Shown piece by piece: positions 28,025 through 37,383 of a DNA stretch of 64,000 bases. The stretch lies in the NCBI RefSeq assembly GCF_001045555.1, contig NZ_LFBU01000001.1, forward strand, positions 1,240,001 to 1,304,000, written 5' to 3'. Numbering within the stretch: the stretch's first letter is position 1; each line of letters begins with the position of its first letter. The notes under the pieces are model-generated. The model was not told the origin of the DNA. It saw only the letters and a list, made by a program, of their open reading frames with translations, and searched no databases. The position numbers were made by a program, and so were the translations under genes. The stretch is from Marinobacter subterrani. Lineage in GTDB: Bacteria; Pseudomonadota; Gammaproteobacteria; Pseudomonadales; Oleiphilaceae.

Positions 28025-28825
28025 TTATCCGGCCCCCGGAATGAGTGGCTGACGCACCCGGAATACCACATCACCCGGGCTTGCAGAGTCCGGCCAGGAC
28101 TGACCAGCCAGGTCCACCATGCGCTTGTAGACCCGCAACTCCATCATTCCGTTCCAGAGTATCGTTGCATCCGCCGCCGGGCCGTCGCCGCCCTGCCTGG
28201 CGATGGTGAGGGAAACGCCGCCCTGGCCGGCATCCACCGTATCGAGCGTCGCCTGCATCGGCGGGAACTCGGCCTGGCCCCGCTGATCTCCCATGGGCCA
28301 GGTGACCAGGCCGCCTTCCCAGCGCCCGAGGCCATCAGCCCGGGTAAGCCGGTTATCGGCCCAGGCCATTTCCAGGCGATCGATCGTCACATCACCCTCG
28401 ATCATTGCCCCACCGCTCTGACGGATGAGTTCTTCAAACTCGGCAACCGTTACCCGGCCACTTGCATCCAGCCGGGCACTGGCTGGCCAGCCAAGCGTAA
28501 CATCGCCTTCAAGGGAGGATTGTGACGATTCCACCACAATATTCAGCGGCAGTTCCAGGCTGGTTACCGAAGGCGCCTGCAGGCGCCAGTCCACACGGAG
28601 CGGAAAACCCGCCACAACAACGCCGGCCTCACCATCCCAGAGTGTGCCAGCGACTTGCTGCACCTGTACTTCTGCCGGTAATGGCACATAGCCGGACGCC
28701 TGCTGCCAGACCCAGCCGGCGGGCACCAGAAACACCAGTGACGCCAGATAAACCAGGGCACCCAGAAACAGCAGCAGAAACACCTTGCCGGGGCGCAAAA
28801 AAGACTTTTGTTCAGCGTCACTCAT
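28025..28825 (-). CDS. gspN: Type II secretion protein GspN
   Basis: A 266-residue bitopic protein: N-terminal helix (about 14-40) and a beta-rich periplasmic domain of the T2SSN family (VAGTLWDGEAGVV, then FPLRVDWRL). GspN is an accessory component absent from many type II systems. It is first in a gspN-gspC-gspD operon, with only a single base between its stop and the gspC start. Confidence 0.88.
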   Translation of the reverse strand: MSDAEQKSFLRPGKVFLLLFLGALVYLASLVFLVPAGWVWQQASGYVPLPAEVQVQQVAGTLWDGEAGVVVAGFPLRVDWRLQAPSVTSLELPLNIVVESSQSSLEGDVTLGWPASARLDASGRVTVAEFEELIRQSGGAMIEGDVTIDRLEMAWADNRLTRADGLGRWEGGLVTWPMGDQRGQAEFPPMQATLDTVDAGQGGVSLTIARQGGDGPAADATILWNGMMELRVYKRMVDLAGQSWPDSASPGDVVFRVRQPLIPGAG

Positions 28826-28897
28826 TCAGCTACACACAGAAAGCAGGCCGGAAGCCGAGTCTAGCAAAGGCATGGGGCAAGTTCATGACAAAAAAAC

Positions 28898-28936
28898 AAA
28901 AAACCCCGCGCCGGTGTGAACCAGCGCAGGGTTTTT
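28898..28936 (-). terminator. groESL terminator
   Basis: On the minus strand AAAAACCCTGCGCTGG pairs with CCGGCGCGGGGTTTTT, followed by a T-rich tail. It lies 57 bp after the groEL stop. Confidence 0.85.
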
Positions 28937-28992
28937 CAGGATAGATCGGGCCACTTTCCGAAGACCGGAAGGTGGCCGGGATCAGGCCGGCA

Positions 28993-30663
<1,671 letters not shown>

Positions 30664-30723
30664 TTAAACCGAAAATGTTGAACTCATCGGATTAATGAGC
30701 GTTCGCGCGAGTTGCCTCAGCGA

Positions 30724-31011
30724 TCACTCAAGCACGCCGTAAATATCGCTCTCGCTCATGATGAGCAGTTCCTCACCGTCGATTTTGACGGTGTTTCCGG
30801 CGTACTGACCAAAGACCACGGTGTCACCCACCTTGACCGCCAGCGCGCGGGTTTCGCCGTTCTCGAGGATACGGCCATTGCCCACGGCAATCACTTCACC
30901 CTGGGACGGCTTTTCCTTGGCATTACCCGGCAGCACAATGCCACCTGCGGTTTTCTCTTCTTCTTCCTTACGGCGCACGACAACACGATCGTGTAGCGGA
31001 CGAATTTTCAT
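30724..31011 (-). CDS. groES: 10-kDa co-chaperonin GroES
   Basis: A 95-residue co-chaperonin, starting [19 protein letters not shown], with the mobile loop [11 protein letters not shown] (about 19-29). TTGGAG precedes the ATG. It caps the GroEL ring. The 5' leader carries a family A REP palindrome between the heat-shock promoter and the gene. Confidence 0.99.
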   Translation of the reverse strand: MKIRPLHDRVVVRRKEEEEKTAGGIVLPGNAKEKPSQGEVIAVGNGRILENGETRALAVKVGDTVVFGQYAGNTVKIDGEELLIMSESDIYGVLE

Positions 31012-31060
31012 TGCTCGGTTTCTCCAATAGTCAGATTAATGTGGCAATGACATTGTTGAT

Positions 31061-31091
31061 GTAGGTCGGATTAGCGAAGCGTAATCCGACA
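31061..31091. repeat. Family A REP (A1) in the groES leader
   Basis: GTAGGTCGGATTAGC, short AAG turn, then GTAATCCGACA. It lies 50 bp upstream of the groES ATG, inside the predicted mRNA leader. Confidence 0.8.
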
Positions 31092-31156
31092 AATTGCCCG
31101 GCTTGATAACCAACTGTTTTCAGAGGAAATCAGCCCGCAGCGAACTTGTGGTTCCT

Positions 31157-31185
31157 ATTTGGGGTAGCAGGTAGGGGTTTTCAAC
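31157..31185 (-). promoter_or_regulatory. Sigma-32 (heat-shock) promoter of groESL
   Basis: On the minus strand GTTGAAA, then 14 bp after TTGAAA, CCCCAAAT; the known consensus is CTTGAAA-N12..14-CCCCATNT. The match and the gene downstream make this a confident call. It starts transcription about 140 bp before groES. Confidence 0.75.
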
Positions 31186-31204
31186 ACCCCGGAGGAAAAT
31201 TTTT

Positions 31205-31744
31205 TCACTTTTTTTCGATGCGATCGCGATCGGATTCCGTTTCATCCTGATACTCGCCTTCAATGATGTCGCCGTTACTGTCACGCTCGAACGGTCGCGA
31301 GCCGCCAAAGGGGTTCTCGCGGCCCCCAAACGGTTCCTGACCAAACGGATTGCCGCCGCCGGCTCGAAACGAAAAGCTCCGGCTCTGGCCAGCCACCACC
31401 ATCCGCTTCAGTGCCTGGGCCGCCAGCCAGTGCCGGGTACCCGGAATCAGGCACAGGAAGCCGACGGTATCGGTGATGAACCCGGGAGTCAGCAATAGCG
31501 CCCCGCCCACCGCCAGAATCAGCCCTTCGGCAACCTCTTTGGCCGGCAACTCGCCACTGTTCAACCGCTGATTGGCCCTTAATAACGTCGCCAGACCCTG
31601 CTGGCGCAAAAGCCAGGCACCGATTACGGCGGTCAGCAGCACCAGCCCGACGGTATTGAACACGCCAATCATGCCGCCCACCTTGATCAGTACCGCCATC
31701 TCGGCAATTGGCAGGATGATGAATAAGAACAGAAACACGGACAT
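31205..31744 (-). CDS. fxsA: FxsA family membrane protein
   Basis: A 179-residue protein with FxsA-type helices (about 2-22, 27-46, 69-95) and a hydrophilic, Gly/Phe/acidic cytoplasmic tail (GGGNPFGQEPFGG repeats, 125-150). E. coli FxsA influences exclusion of phage T7 by the F plasmid; its normal role is unclear. The ATG at 31744 has GAGG upstream; the longer frame to 31966 runs through a family C palindrome. It lies upstream of groES on the same strand, the common gammaproteobacterial order. Confidence 0.88.
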   Translation of the reverse strand: MSVFLFLFIILPIAEMAVLIKVGGMIGVFNTVGLVLLTAVIGAWLLRQQGLATLLRANQRLNSGELPAKEVAEGLILAVGGALLLTPGFITDTVGFLCLIPGTRHWLAAQALKRMVVAGQSRSFSFRAGGGNPFGQEPFGGRENPFGGSRPFERDSNGDIIEGEYQDETESDRDRIEKK

Positions 31745-31834
31745 CGGGACCTCAGGGTCTGAACAGGAATTTCGGAAGGTCTGGTATACTCGCAGCCCTT
31801 CAGTTCTAACAAGAAGCCACGCACATGGCTCGTC

Positions 31835-31944
31835 GCACCAGTGACACCGGGCCTCCGTGGAATGTTGGAGGCCATGGATGGCCGAAAACAAGCGTACATG
31901 GACGTACTTGCAGCGGTTCCACGGAGGCCAGGTGTCACTGGTGC
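31835..31944 (+). repeat. Family C palindromic element, copy 5
   Basis: 28-bp arms (31835-31862, 31917-31944) with one mismatch surround the core GGCCATGGATGGCC and GTACATGGACGTAC, then TTGCAGCGG. Located in the divergent gap between fxsA and the SDR gene. Confidence 0.85.
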
Positions 31945-32024
31945 CAGCACCCAAGCCGGATGGCAAAGGTCAAAAAGACGCACAGCAACCGTAAACCACC
32001 TGATAACAGTAGTTAGGGCAAAAC

Positions 32025-32786
32025 ATGAAACTTCAAGATTCCGTGATTGCAATTACCGGTGGCGGCCAGGGTCTGGGCCGTGCCATGGCCGAATACCTTG
32101 CTGCCAAAGGCGCAAAGCTGGCACTGATCGACCTGATGCCGGAGAAGCTGGATGAAGCCGTCACCGCCTGCGTGGCCGCGGGCGCCGAGGCCAGAAGCTA
32201 CGTCTGCAACGTCGCGAAAGAAGCAGACGTTGAGGAAACCTTCGAAGCCATCGTAAACGACTTCGGGCACCTGAACGGCCTGGTTAACAACGCCGGCATC
32301 CTGCGGGACGGCCTGATGGTGAAAGTGAAAGATGGCGAAGTCGAGCGCCGCATGGAACTGTCCCAGTGGCAGGCCGTTATCGACGTCAACCTCACCGGCG
32401 TGTTCCTCTGCGGCCGCGAAGCCGCCACCCAGATGATCAAAAACGGCGACCAGGGCGCGATCATCAACATCGCCTCCATCTCCCGCGCCGGCAACATGGG
32501 CCAGAGCAACTACTCCGCCGCCAAGGCCGGCGTCTCTGCCCTGGTGCCGGTCTGGGCCAAGGAACTCGCCCGCTACGGCATCCGCTGCGCCGGCATCGCC
32601 CCGGGCTTTATCGAAACCGAAATGACCGCCTCCATGAAGCCGGAAGCCCTGGAAAAAATGACCGCCGGCATTCCGCTGAAGCGCATGGGCAAACCGGAAG
32701 AAATCGCCTCGGCGGCGGCGTTTATCTTCGAGAACGATTATGTGTCCGGGCGGATGATTGAGGTGGATGGGGCTTTGCGGCTCTGA
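32025..32786 (+). CDS. SDR family oxidoreductase (FabG-like)
   Basis: A 253-residue classical short-chain dehydrogenase: TGGGQGLG coenzyme motif (11-18), NNAGI, catalytic Ser in IASISRAG, Tyr163 and Lys167 in NYSAAKAG, and PGFIETEM. It resembles 3-oxoacyl-ACP reductases but has an insert (MVKVKDGEVERRM, about 98-110) before the catalytic Asn region that is not usual for housekeeping FabG. The substrate is not clear. The gene appears monocistronic, followed by REP palindromes. Confidence 0.88.
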   Translation: MKLQDSVIAITGGGQGLGRAMAEYLAAKGAKLALIDLMPEKLDEAVTACVAAGAEARSYVCNVAKEADVEETFEAIVNDFGHLNGLVNNAGILRDGLMVKVKDGEVERRMELSQWQAVIDVNLTGVFLCGREAATQMIKNGDQGAIINIASISRAGNMGQSNYSAAKAGVSALVPVWAKELARYGIRCAGIAPGFIETEMTASMKPEALEKMTAGIPLKRMGKPEEIASAAAFIFENDYVSGRMIEVDGALRL

Positions 32787-32811
32787 TCTTTTGGGAAGGA
32801 TGATCGACAAG

Positions 32812-32849
32812 TGTCGGATTACGGCCCGCTGGGCCTAATCCGACCTACA
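32812..32849. repeat. Family A REP (A2)
   Basis: TGTCGGATTACGGC, CGCT, GGGCCTAATCCGACCTAC, 26 bp after the SDR stop. Confidence 0.75.
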
Positions 32850-32880
32850 ATTGCGGCGCCACGGCCGCACCCCCCATAGC

Positions 32881-32936
32881 TCGGATTCCGTAGGTCGGAT
32901 TCCGTAGGTCGGATTAGGCGAAGCCGTAATCCGACA
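32881..32936. repeat. Family A REP (A3) with tandem half-copies
   Basis: One full palindrome at 32904-32936 is preceded by two head-to-tail fragments of its left arm (TCGGATTCCGTAGG repeated). It borders the 3' end of the RAYT gene. Confidence 0.8.
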
Positions 32937-32974
32937 AGAACCATCCTCCCCACCTCCAAACCTGATCCACCCAC

Positions 32975-33493
32975 CTACTCCCGCCCAACCCCAACCAACA
33001 AATCCTCATCAGCCGCCCAATCCACTGGCAAAATCCCCTCTCGAACAAACCGATGAAAACTGGAATACGGCCAATCCGATGCCCTCGCCACATACCCATG
33101 CTTCACAGGGTTGAAATGGATGTAATCCACATGTCGCTCAAAATCACGACCATCCCGGATCGTATGCTCCCAGAACCGCTTCTGCCAGAGCGAACCATTT
33201 ACGCAGGTTGGAAGCCCGGGAACACCTTTAACTCTCTTGGTGAACCCGGTTTTTATCAATCGCCAACGTCTGGAGAAATCATGATCGTCTTCGGGCAATG
33301 TCCATATGCTGTGGAGATGGTCGGGGAGTACCACCATGGCCTCTATTGAAAAAGGGAAACATCGCTTGACCGAGCTGAATGACGACCGCAGGCAGGCAAC
33401 GGCAGTGGCGGAACTGAAAACAGGGGCGCGATTGGCAGTTACGACGGTGAAGAAGTAGGTGCCGCCTTGTACGCGGTTTCTGCGGTAGTTCAT
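32975..33493 (-). CDS. REP-associated tyrosine transposase (RAYT), family A
   Basis: A 172-residue HUH-type Y1 transposase. The metal-binding His pair is His59/His61 in LPDHLHSIW, and the catalytic Tyr is Tyr125 in VDYIHFNPVKHGYV. ATG 33493 (or 33496) has AAGGA upstream; the longer frame to 33544 would begin in a REP. Known RAYTs act on single-stranded REP hairpins and are domesticated rather than self-mobile. Family A palindromes lie on both sides and recur eight more times in the window, so this is likely their cognate enzyme. Key residues are intact. Confidence 0.92.
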   Translation of the reverse strand: MNYRRNRVQGGTYFFTVVTANRAPVFSSATAVACLRSSFSSVKRCFPFSIEAMVVLPDHLHSIWTLPEDDHDFSRRWRLIKTGFTKRVKGVPGLPTCVNGSLWQKRFWEHTIRDGRDFERHVDYIHFNPVKHGYVARASDWPYSSFHRFVREGILPVDWAADEDLLVGVGRE

Positions 33494-33519
33494 CATACGT
33501 CCTTGTATGGGCTGGTTTT

Positions 33520-33624
33520 GTCGGATCAAGGCCCGTCGGGCCAAATTTGACCTAGGTTGCTATTCTGACCTGCGACTTTGGAGCTCTGGGTTGTCGGATT
33601 ACGGCTTTGCCGAATCCGACCTAC
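33520..33624. repeat. Two family A REPs upstream of the RAYT (A4 degenerate, A5)
   Basis: A4 (33520-33555) is a worn copy (TCGGATCAAGGCCC with GGGCCAAATTTGACC). A5 (33592-33624) is a clean copy ending CGAATCCGACCTAC. They flank the 5' end of the transposase gene. Confidence 0.75.
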
Positions 33625-33636
33625 TTTCAATCTGAC

Positions 33637-33948
33637 CTATGGTTGCCATTGGAATTGGCGCATTTGGACGCGGCCGTTGGTGACCTCGACGCCCTCGCTC
33701 TTCAATCTGCCAACCTGGGTTTCGTAGGCATCGGAGCCTTGCGGGAAGGCGATCTGGCCGTTACTGCGGATGACTCGGAACCAGGGGATATCGTGGCCGG
33801 CGGGGAGCTTGCCCAGGGCTCGGCCTATGTATCGGGCTTGTCGGCCCAGGCCGGCCATGGCGGCCACTTGGCCGTAGCTGACGACGCAACCGGGCGGAAT
33901 GGCGGCGACGACTTGCCAGATTTTTTGATCCTTGGTTGGTTCGGACAT
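33637..33948 (-). CDS. Alkyltransferase-like (ATL) protein
   Basis: A 103-residue single-domain MGMT homologue (DNA-binding domain 1 only). The active-site Cys of O6-alkylguanine transferases is replaced: the PCHRV motif reads PWFRV, with Trp56. ATL proteins bind O6-alkylguanine without repairing it and hand lesions to nucleotide excision repair. Trp at the Cys position is typical; Phe in place of the usual His after it is less so. Helix-turn-helix residues (SYGQVAAMAGLGRQARYIGRAL) are conserved. Confidence 0.88.
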   Translation of the reverse strand: MSEPTKDQKIWQVVAAIPPGCVVSYGQVAAMAGLGRQARYIGRALGKLPAGHDIPWFRVIRSNGQIAFPQGSDAYETQVGRLKSEGVEVTNGRVQMRQFQWQP

Positions 33949-33968
33949 TTTTTCGGCGTCTCGTTCTT

Positions 33969-34143
33969 TGTCGGATTACGCTTTGCTAATCCGACCTACA
34001 GCGTCTGGATTTGTCGGATTACGCTGCGCTAATCCGACCTACGTTACTGCGCTGTCGTTTCACTCCTCGCAAATGTAGGTTGGATTAGCCGTAGGCGTAA
34101 TCCAACGTTTTCTGTCGGATTACGCTGCGCTAATCCGACCTAC
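33969..34143. repeat. Cluster of four family A REPs (A6-A9)
   Basis: Units at 33969-34000, 34012-34042, 34074-34105 and 34113-34143. The third carries a compensated change: GTTGGATTA facing TAATCCAAC, whereas the others have GTCGGATTA facing TAATCCGAC. The last unit overlaps the end of ampG and supplies its final codons and stop. Confidence 0.85.
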
Positions 34144-35533
34144 GTTCCTGGGTATCAGGCTGTGCTTCATTTCTTGGCGCCAGGGCATCCAGGCGCCTGC
34201 CCTGGCGGATCAAAAACATCGCCAGCAGTACCGCGGGCACGCCCATTACAGCCGAGACCAGGAAGAACTCGGCATAGCCGAATCCTGCGACCACGATGCC
34301 GGAGAAGCCGCCGAGGAATTTGCCTGGCAGGGTCATCAGGGAGCTGAACAGAGCGTACTGGGTGGCGGTAAACGAAGCGCTGGTCATGCTCGAGAGCCAG
34401 GCGATCAATGCCACATTGGCGATGCCGCCGCTCAGGTTATCGGCACTGACCACCGCCGCCAGCGTCACGAGATTGGGCGGATACTGGGCCAGCAGAACAA
34501 ACAGCAGGTTGGTGGCTGCGGTCAGGATGGCACCGAGCAGCAGAATGCGCCGCACGCCGTAACGGACCACCATCACGCCCCCAAGCAACGAACCGGCGAT
34601 GGTCATAAAGAAGCCAAAGATCTTGGTTACGTCCGCCACTTCGGTCTTGCTGAACCCCATGAAATCCAGGTAGAACGGGTTCGCCATCACCCCCATGGCG
34701 ATGTCCGCAATCCGGTACACCGCCACCATCAGCAGAATGGCGATGGCCAGTTCTTTATAACGGCGGAAGAAATCCAGGAAGGGCCCGGCCACGGCCGCAT
34801 AGAACCAGCCGACCAGCCTCGCCAGCCGGGGATGGAGATGGGTGCGCTTGCCGGCCTCCTGCTCGATCTTGTGGGCAATGTCCTGGGCCGCCGCAAAATG
34901 GTTTACCCGGGGTTCGCGCACAATCAGAACCGTCAGGGCACCGACCCCCACCAGGGCCGCCATCACCTCGTAAGACACCTGCCAGGACCAGAATTCCGCC
35001 AGATACAGGGCGCCGGCACCGGCCACCAACAGAGCCAGCCGGTAACCGAAAATATAGGTCGCCGCCAGAGCCGCCTGCAGCCGTTCGCCGGCAATCTCGA
35101 TGCGGTAGGCATCAATAGCGACATCCTGGGTGGCAGAGGAAAAGGCCACCAGCAACCCGCACAAAGCCATCATCTCCGGTGCCACCGTGGCATCCACATG
35201 GGCCATCAGGTAAAGCCCCGTGGCGATGCCGGCCTGCGCGAAGATAATCCAGCTCCGCCGCTTGCCCAGTAACCTGTCCAGCAACGGCAATTTCAGGCGA
35301 TCGACCACCGGAGCCCAGAACACCTTGATGGAGTAGGTAATCCCGAGCCAGCTGAAGAATCCGATAGTGGCCGTTTCCACCCCGACATCCGCCAGCCGGG
35401 CGTTCAGGGTGGAAAACACCAGCAGAAACGGCAGACCCGCCGAAAAGCCCAGAAACAGCAGGGCAATTACCTGCCAGCGAGTGTAGGTGTACAGCGTATC
35501 CCGAATCAGGGAAAGGCGGGTGCCGGTTACGAT
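34130..35533 (-). CDS. ampG: AmpG-type muropeptide MFS transporter, apparent ATC start
   Basis: A 12-helix-type major facilitator of the AmpG family that imports anhydro-muropeptides for cell-wall recycling. The conserved N-terminus (RDTLYTYTRWQVIALLFLGF, then SAGLPFLLVFSTLNA) has no ATG/GTG/TTG start: translation would have to begin at an ATC at 35533, set 7 nt after GGAGG and 20 nt into the gap after yajQ, giving 467 residues. Starting at the first usable codon (GTG 35419) would cut away helix 1. Either a rare AUC start or a base error is present. The last codons (Arg-Arg-Ser-Asp-stop) come from a family A REP. Confidence 0.85.
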   Translation of the reverse strand: MVTGTRLSLIRDTLYTYTRWQVIALLFLGFSAGLPFLLVFSTLNARLADVGVETATIGFFSWLGITYSIKVFWAPVVDRLKLPLLDRLLGKRRSWIIFAQAGIATGLYLMAHVDATVAPEMMALCGLLVAFSSATQDVAIDAYRIEIAGERLQAALAATYIFGYRLALLVAGAGALYLAEFWSWQVSYEVMAALVGVGALTVLIVREPRVNHFAAAQDIAHKIEQEAGKRTHLHPRLARLVGWFYAAVAGPFLDFFRRYKELAIAILLMVAVYRIADIAMGVMANPFYLDFMGFSKTEVADVTKIFGFFMTIAGSLLGGVMVVRYGVRRILLLGAILTAATNLLFVLLAQYPPNLVTLAAVVSADNLSGGIANVALIAWLSSMTSASFTATQYALFSSLMTLPGKFLGGFSGIVVAGFGYAEFFLVSAVMGVPAVLLAMFLIRQGRRLDALAPRNEAQPDTQERRSD

Positions 35534-35548
35534 GGTAAAACCTCCGGA

Positions 35549-36031
35549 TCAGTCTCGGAAATTGTTGAACTGCAGCGGAATATCCAGCTCGGCTTCGCGC
35601 AGCAGGGCAATGGCTTCCTGGAGGTCATCGCGCTTCTTGCCGGTTACCCGGACCTTGTCGCCCTGGATACTGGCCTGGACCTTCATTTTCTGATCCTTGA
35701 TCATCTTAACGATCTTCTTCGCCATATCCGTTTCGATGCCCTGCTTCAGCAACAGATGCTGCTTTACAAGCTTGCCGGACTTGCTGTCGCCATCCTCGGC
35801 CAGCGCCCGGGAATCAATATTGCGCTTGGCAAAGGCCATCCGCAGCATGTCCAGCAGTTGCTCCAACTGGAACTCCTGCTCGGCGCTGATGGTGATGCCC
35901 TTGTCGTCCAGTTCAACGTCTGCCTGAACGTTCTTGAAGTCCCAACGGTTGCCCAGTTCCCGCTTGGCCTGGTCCACCGCATTGGTGACTTCGTGCATAT
36001 CGATTTCTGAAACAATGTCAAAAGACGGCAT
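35549..36031 (-). CDS. yajQ: YajQ family nucleotide/c-di-GMP-binding protein
   Basis: A 160-residue protein starting [20 protein letters not shown] and with the typical [20 protein letters not shown] near the end. Family members bind nucleotides, and the Xanthomonas member is a c-di-GMP effector that acts with a transcription factor. GGAG is about 10 nt before the ATG. It is followed at 15 bp by ampG on the same strand. Confidence 0.95.
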   Translation of the reverse strand: MPSFDIVSEIDMHEVTNAVDQAKRELGNRWDFKNVQADVELDDKGITISAEQEFQLEQLLDMLRMAFAKRNIDSRALAEDGDSKSGKLVKQHLLLKQGIETDMAKKIVKMIKDQKMKVQASIQGDKVRVTGKKRDDLQEAIALLREAELDIPLQFNNFRD

Positions 36032-36083
36032 GGTCGTTATTCTCCGTTACGCTGAGCGGGTATACTGAGGAAAAGCTGAAAGT

Positions 36084-36113
36084 GGGGTCAGATGAAAGCG
36101 TTCATCTGACCCC
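36084..36113. repeat. Family B REP, single palindrome (B2)
   Basis: GGGGTCAGATGAA, AGCG, TTCATCTGACCCC; lies between yajQ and the divergent response-regulator gene. Confidence 0.8.
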
Positions 36114-36219
36114 GGGTTCAACCCCGGGTTCACATTCCGCGCCCGTTTGATTTGCAGGGAATCATACCAACCTGCAGCCTACACCGCACCTGACAACGGA
36201 CTGGTAAAAGTAGATAACA

Positions 36220-37191
36220 ATGCCAAATCTGGACCTTCCCATCCTCGTAGTAGACGACGCGAAATTCAGCAGTATGGTGGTTGGACGCACCCTGCGAAAT
36301 GCCGGATATCGCGACGTACGCATCGTCAATAATGCCCCTGAAGCCCTGCAGCTGATCGAGCAGCGCCCGGTAAGCGTGCTGATCGCCGACTGGCTGATGC
36401 CCGAAATGGATGGGCTGGAACTGGCCGACCAGGTGCGCCAGCAGGACGAGCAGAACAACCACTACACCTACGTGATCCTGCTAACCGCCCGTGAAAGCGT
36501 GGAGGCACTTTCAGAAGCTTTCGACCGGGGCGTGGACGACTTTATCTACAAATCCGATATGACCAAGCAGCTGATCCCCCGCATCTTCGCGGCGGACCGC
36601 ATGGCCGACCGGCAGAATACCCTGCTCCGGGCCAATTCGCTGCTGATCGAGAACAACCGGGAACTGGAGTCCACCAACATCATTGATCTGGAAACTGGCC
36701 TCTGCAATACCAAATACGGCAGAGAGCGGCTGAACAAGATGCTGCGCCATGCCGAATCCCGGGGTGGCTCTTCAGCCTATGTGCTCTGCGGCATCCGCAA
36801 CTGGCAGGAACTGAAACGCAAACACCCGCCCACGGTAATGAGCGAACTGGCCATCGGCATCGCCCGCCGCCTGAGCACCCTGATCCGCCCCATCGATGCC
36901 CTGTGCCGCGTGGGCGACAACCAGTTCGCCATCATCGCCTACTTCCCGACCAGCGACCATTGCACCACCACCGCCTTCCGGCGCGTGTTCGACGGCATCA
37001 ACCACAAGGCCCTGAAAACCACCGCCGGTTATATATCCGTGGAAGCCGGCATGGTGCTGTGCAAGGCCGATGCCCAGAAAGGCACACCCTCGATTCAGGA
37101 GGTAGAGCGGGCTGCCGTGCAGGGGCTGGTGGATGCCTACGATACCCGGCGGTTTACCGAGACGGCTCCGGAAGTTAGTGCAACGGCATAA
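36220..37191 (+). CDS. Response regulator with degenerate GGDEF output domain
   Basis: A 323-residue protein. The N-terminal REC domain (about 6-125) has the acidic pair Asp12-Asp13, the phospho-acceptor Asp57 in ADWLMPEMDG, and Thr in LLTARES. The C-terminal half resembles GGDEF in fold and spacing (IDLETGLCNTKYGRERL at its start), but the signature is VGDNQF (231-236), so it should not make c-di-GMP. It may be a phosphorylation-dependent binding module. No kinase is adjacent. The ribosome site is weak. Confidence 0.88.
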   Translation: MPNLDLPILVVDDAKFSSMVVGRTLRNAGYRDVRIVNNAPEALQLIEQRPVSVLIADWLMPEMDGLELADQVRQQDEQNNHYTYVILLTARESVEALSEAFDRGVDDFIYKSDMTKQLIPRIFAADRMADRQNTLLRANSLLIENNRELESTNIIDLETGLCNTKYGRERLNKMLRHAESRGGSSAYVLCGIRNWQELKRKHPPTVMSELAIGIARRLSTLIRPIDALCRVGDNQFAIIAYFPTSDHCTTTAFRRVFDGINHKALKTTAGYISVEAGMVLCKADAQKGTPSIQEVERAAVQGLVDAYDTRRFTETAPEVSATA

Positions 37192-37198
37192 TCAGTTT

Positions 37199-37230
37199 GT
37201 CGGATTACGGCTTCGCCTAATCCGACCTAC
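37199..37230. repeat. Family A REP (A10)
   Basis: GTCGGATTACGGC, TTC, GCCTAATCCGACCTAC, 8 bp after the response regulator stop and 19 bp before a nested family B element. Confidence 0.8.
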
Positions 37231-37249
37231 CCTTCCTTCGAAATAACCT

Positions 37250-37310
37250 GGGGTCAGATGAAAACGGGGTCAGATGAATAGTTCATCTGACCCCGTTTTC
37301 ATCTGACCCC
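37250..37310. repeat. Family B REP, nested palindrome (B3)
   Basis: A 61-bp nested pair: the outer half-sites are joined to the inner ones by linker AAC on the left and GTT on the right. The whole unit is self-complementary apart from the central TAG turn. Confidence 0.85.
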
Positions 37311-37383
37311 GCCTTCACATGCGGTAACACTGCGACACACTTCACAAACAGACAGGAAGGCGCGCAAGACTTATTCTGCAATT

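Noticed and set aside
32904..33624. Transposable insertion sequence with terminal repeats around the 33-kb transposase
   Set aside because: No target duplication, and the flanking palindromes are scattered genome-style REPs; a RAYT is a better fit than a mobile IS200-type element.
31061..34143. CRISPR array made of the repeated GTCGGATTA units
   Set aside because: Units are palindromic, irregularly spaced and of both orientations, with no cas genes; they are REPs.
35419..35421. GTG at 35419 as the true ampG start
   Set aside because: It would remove the conserved first membrane helix, lies 124 bp from the GGAGG site and has no ribosome site of its own.
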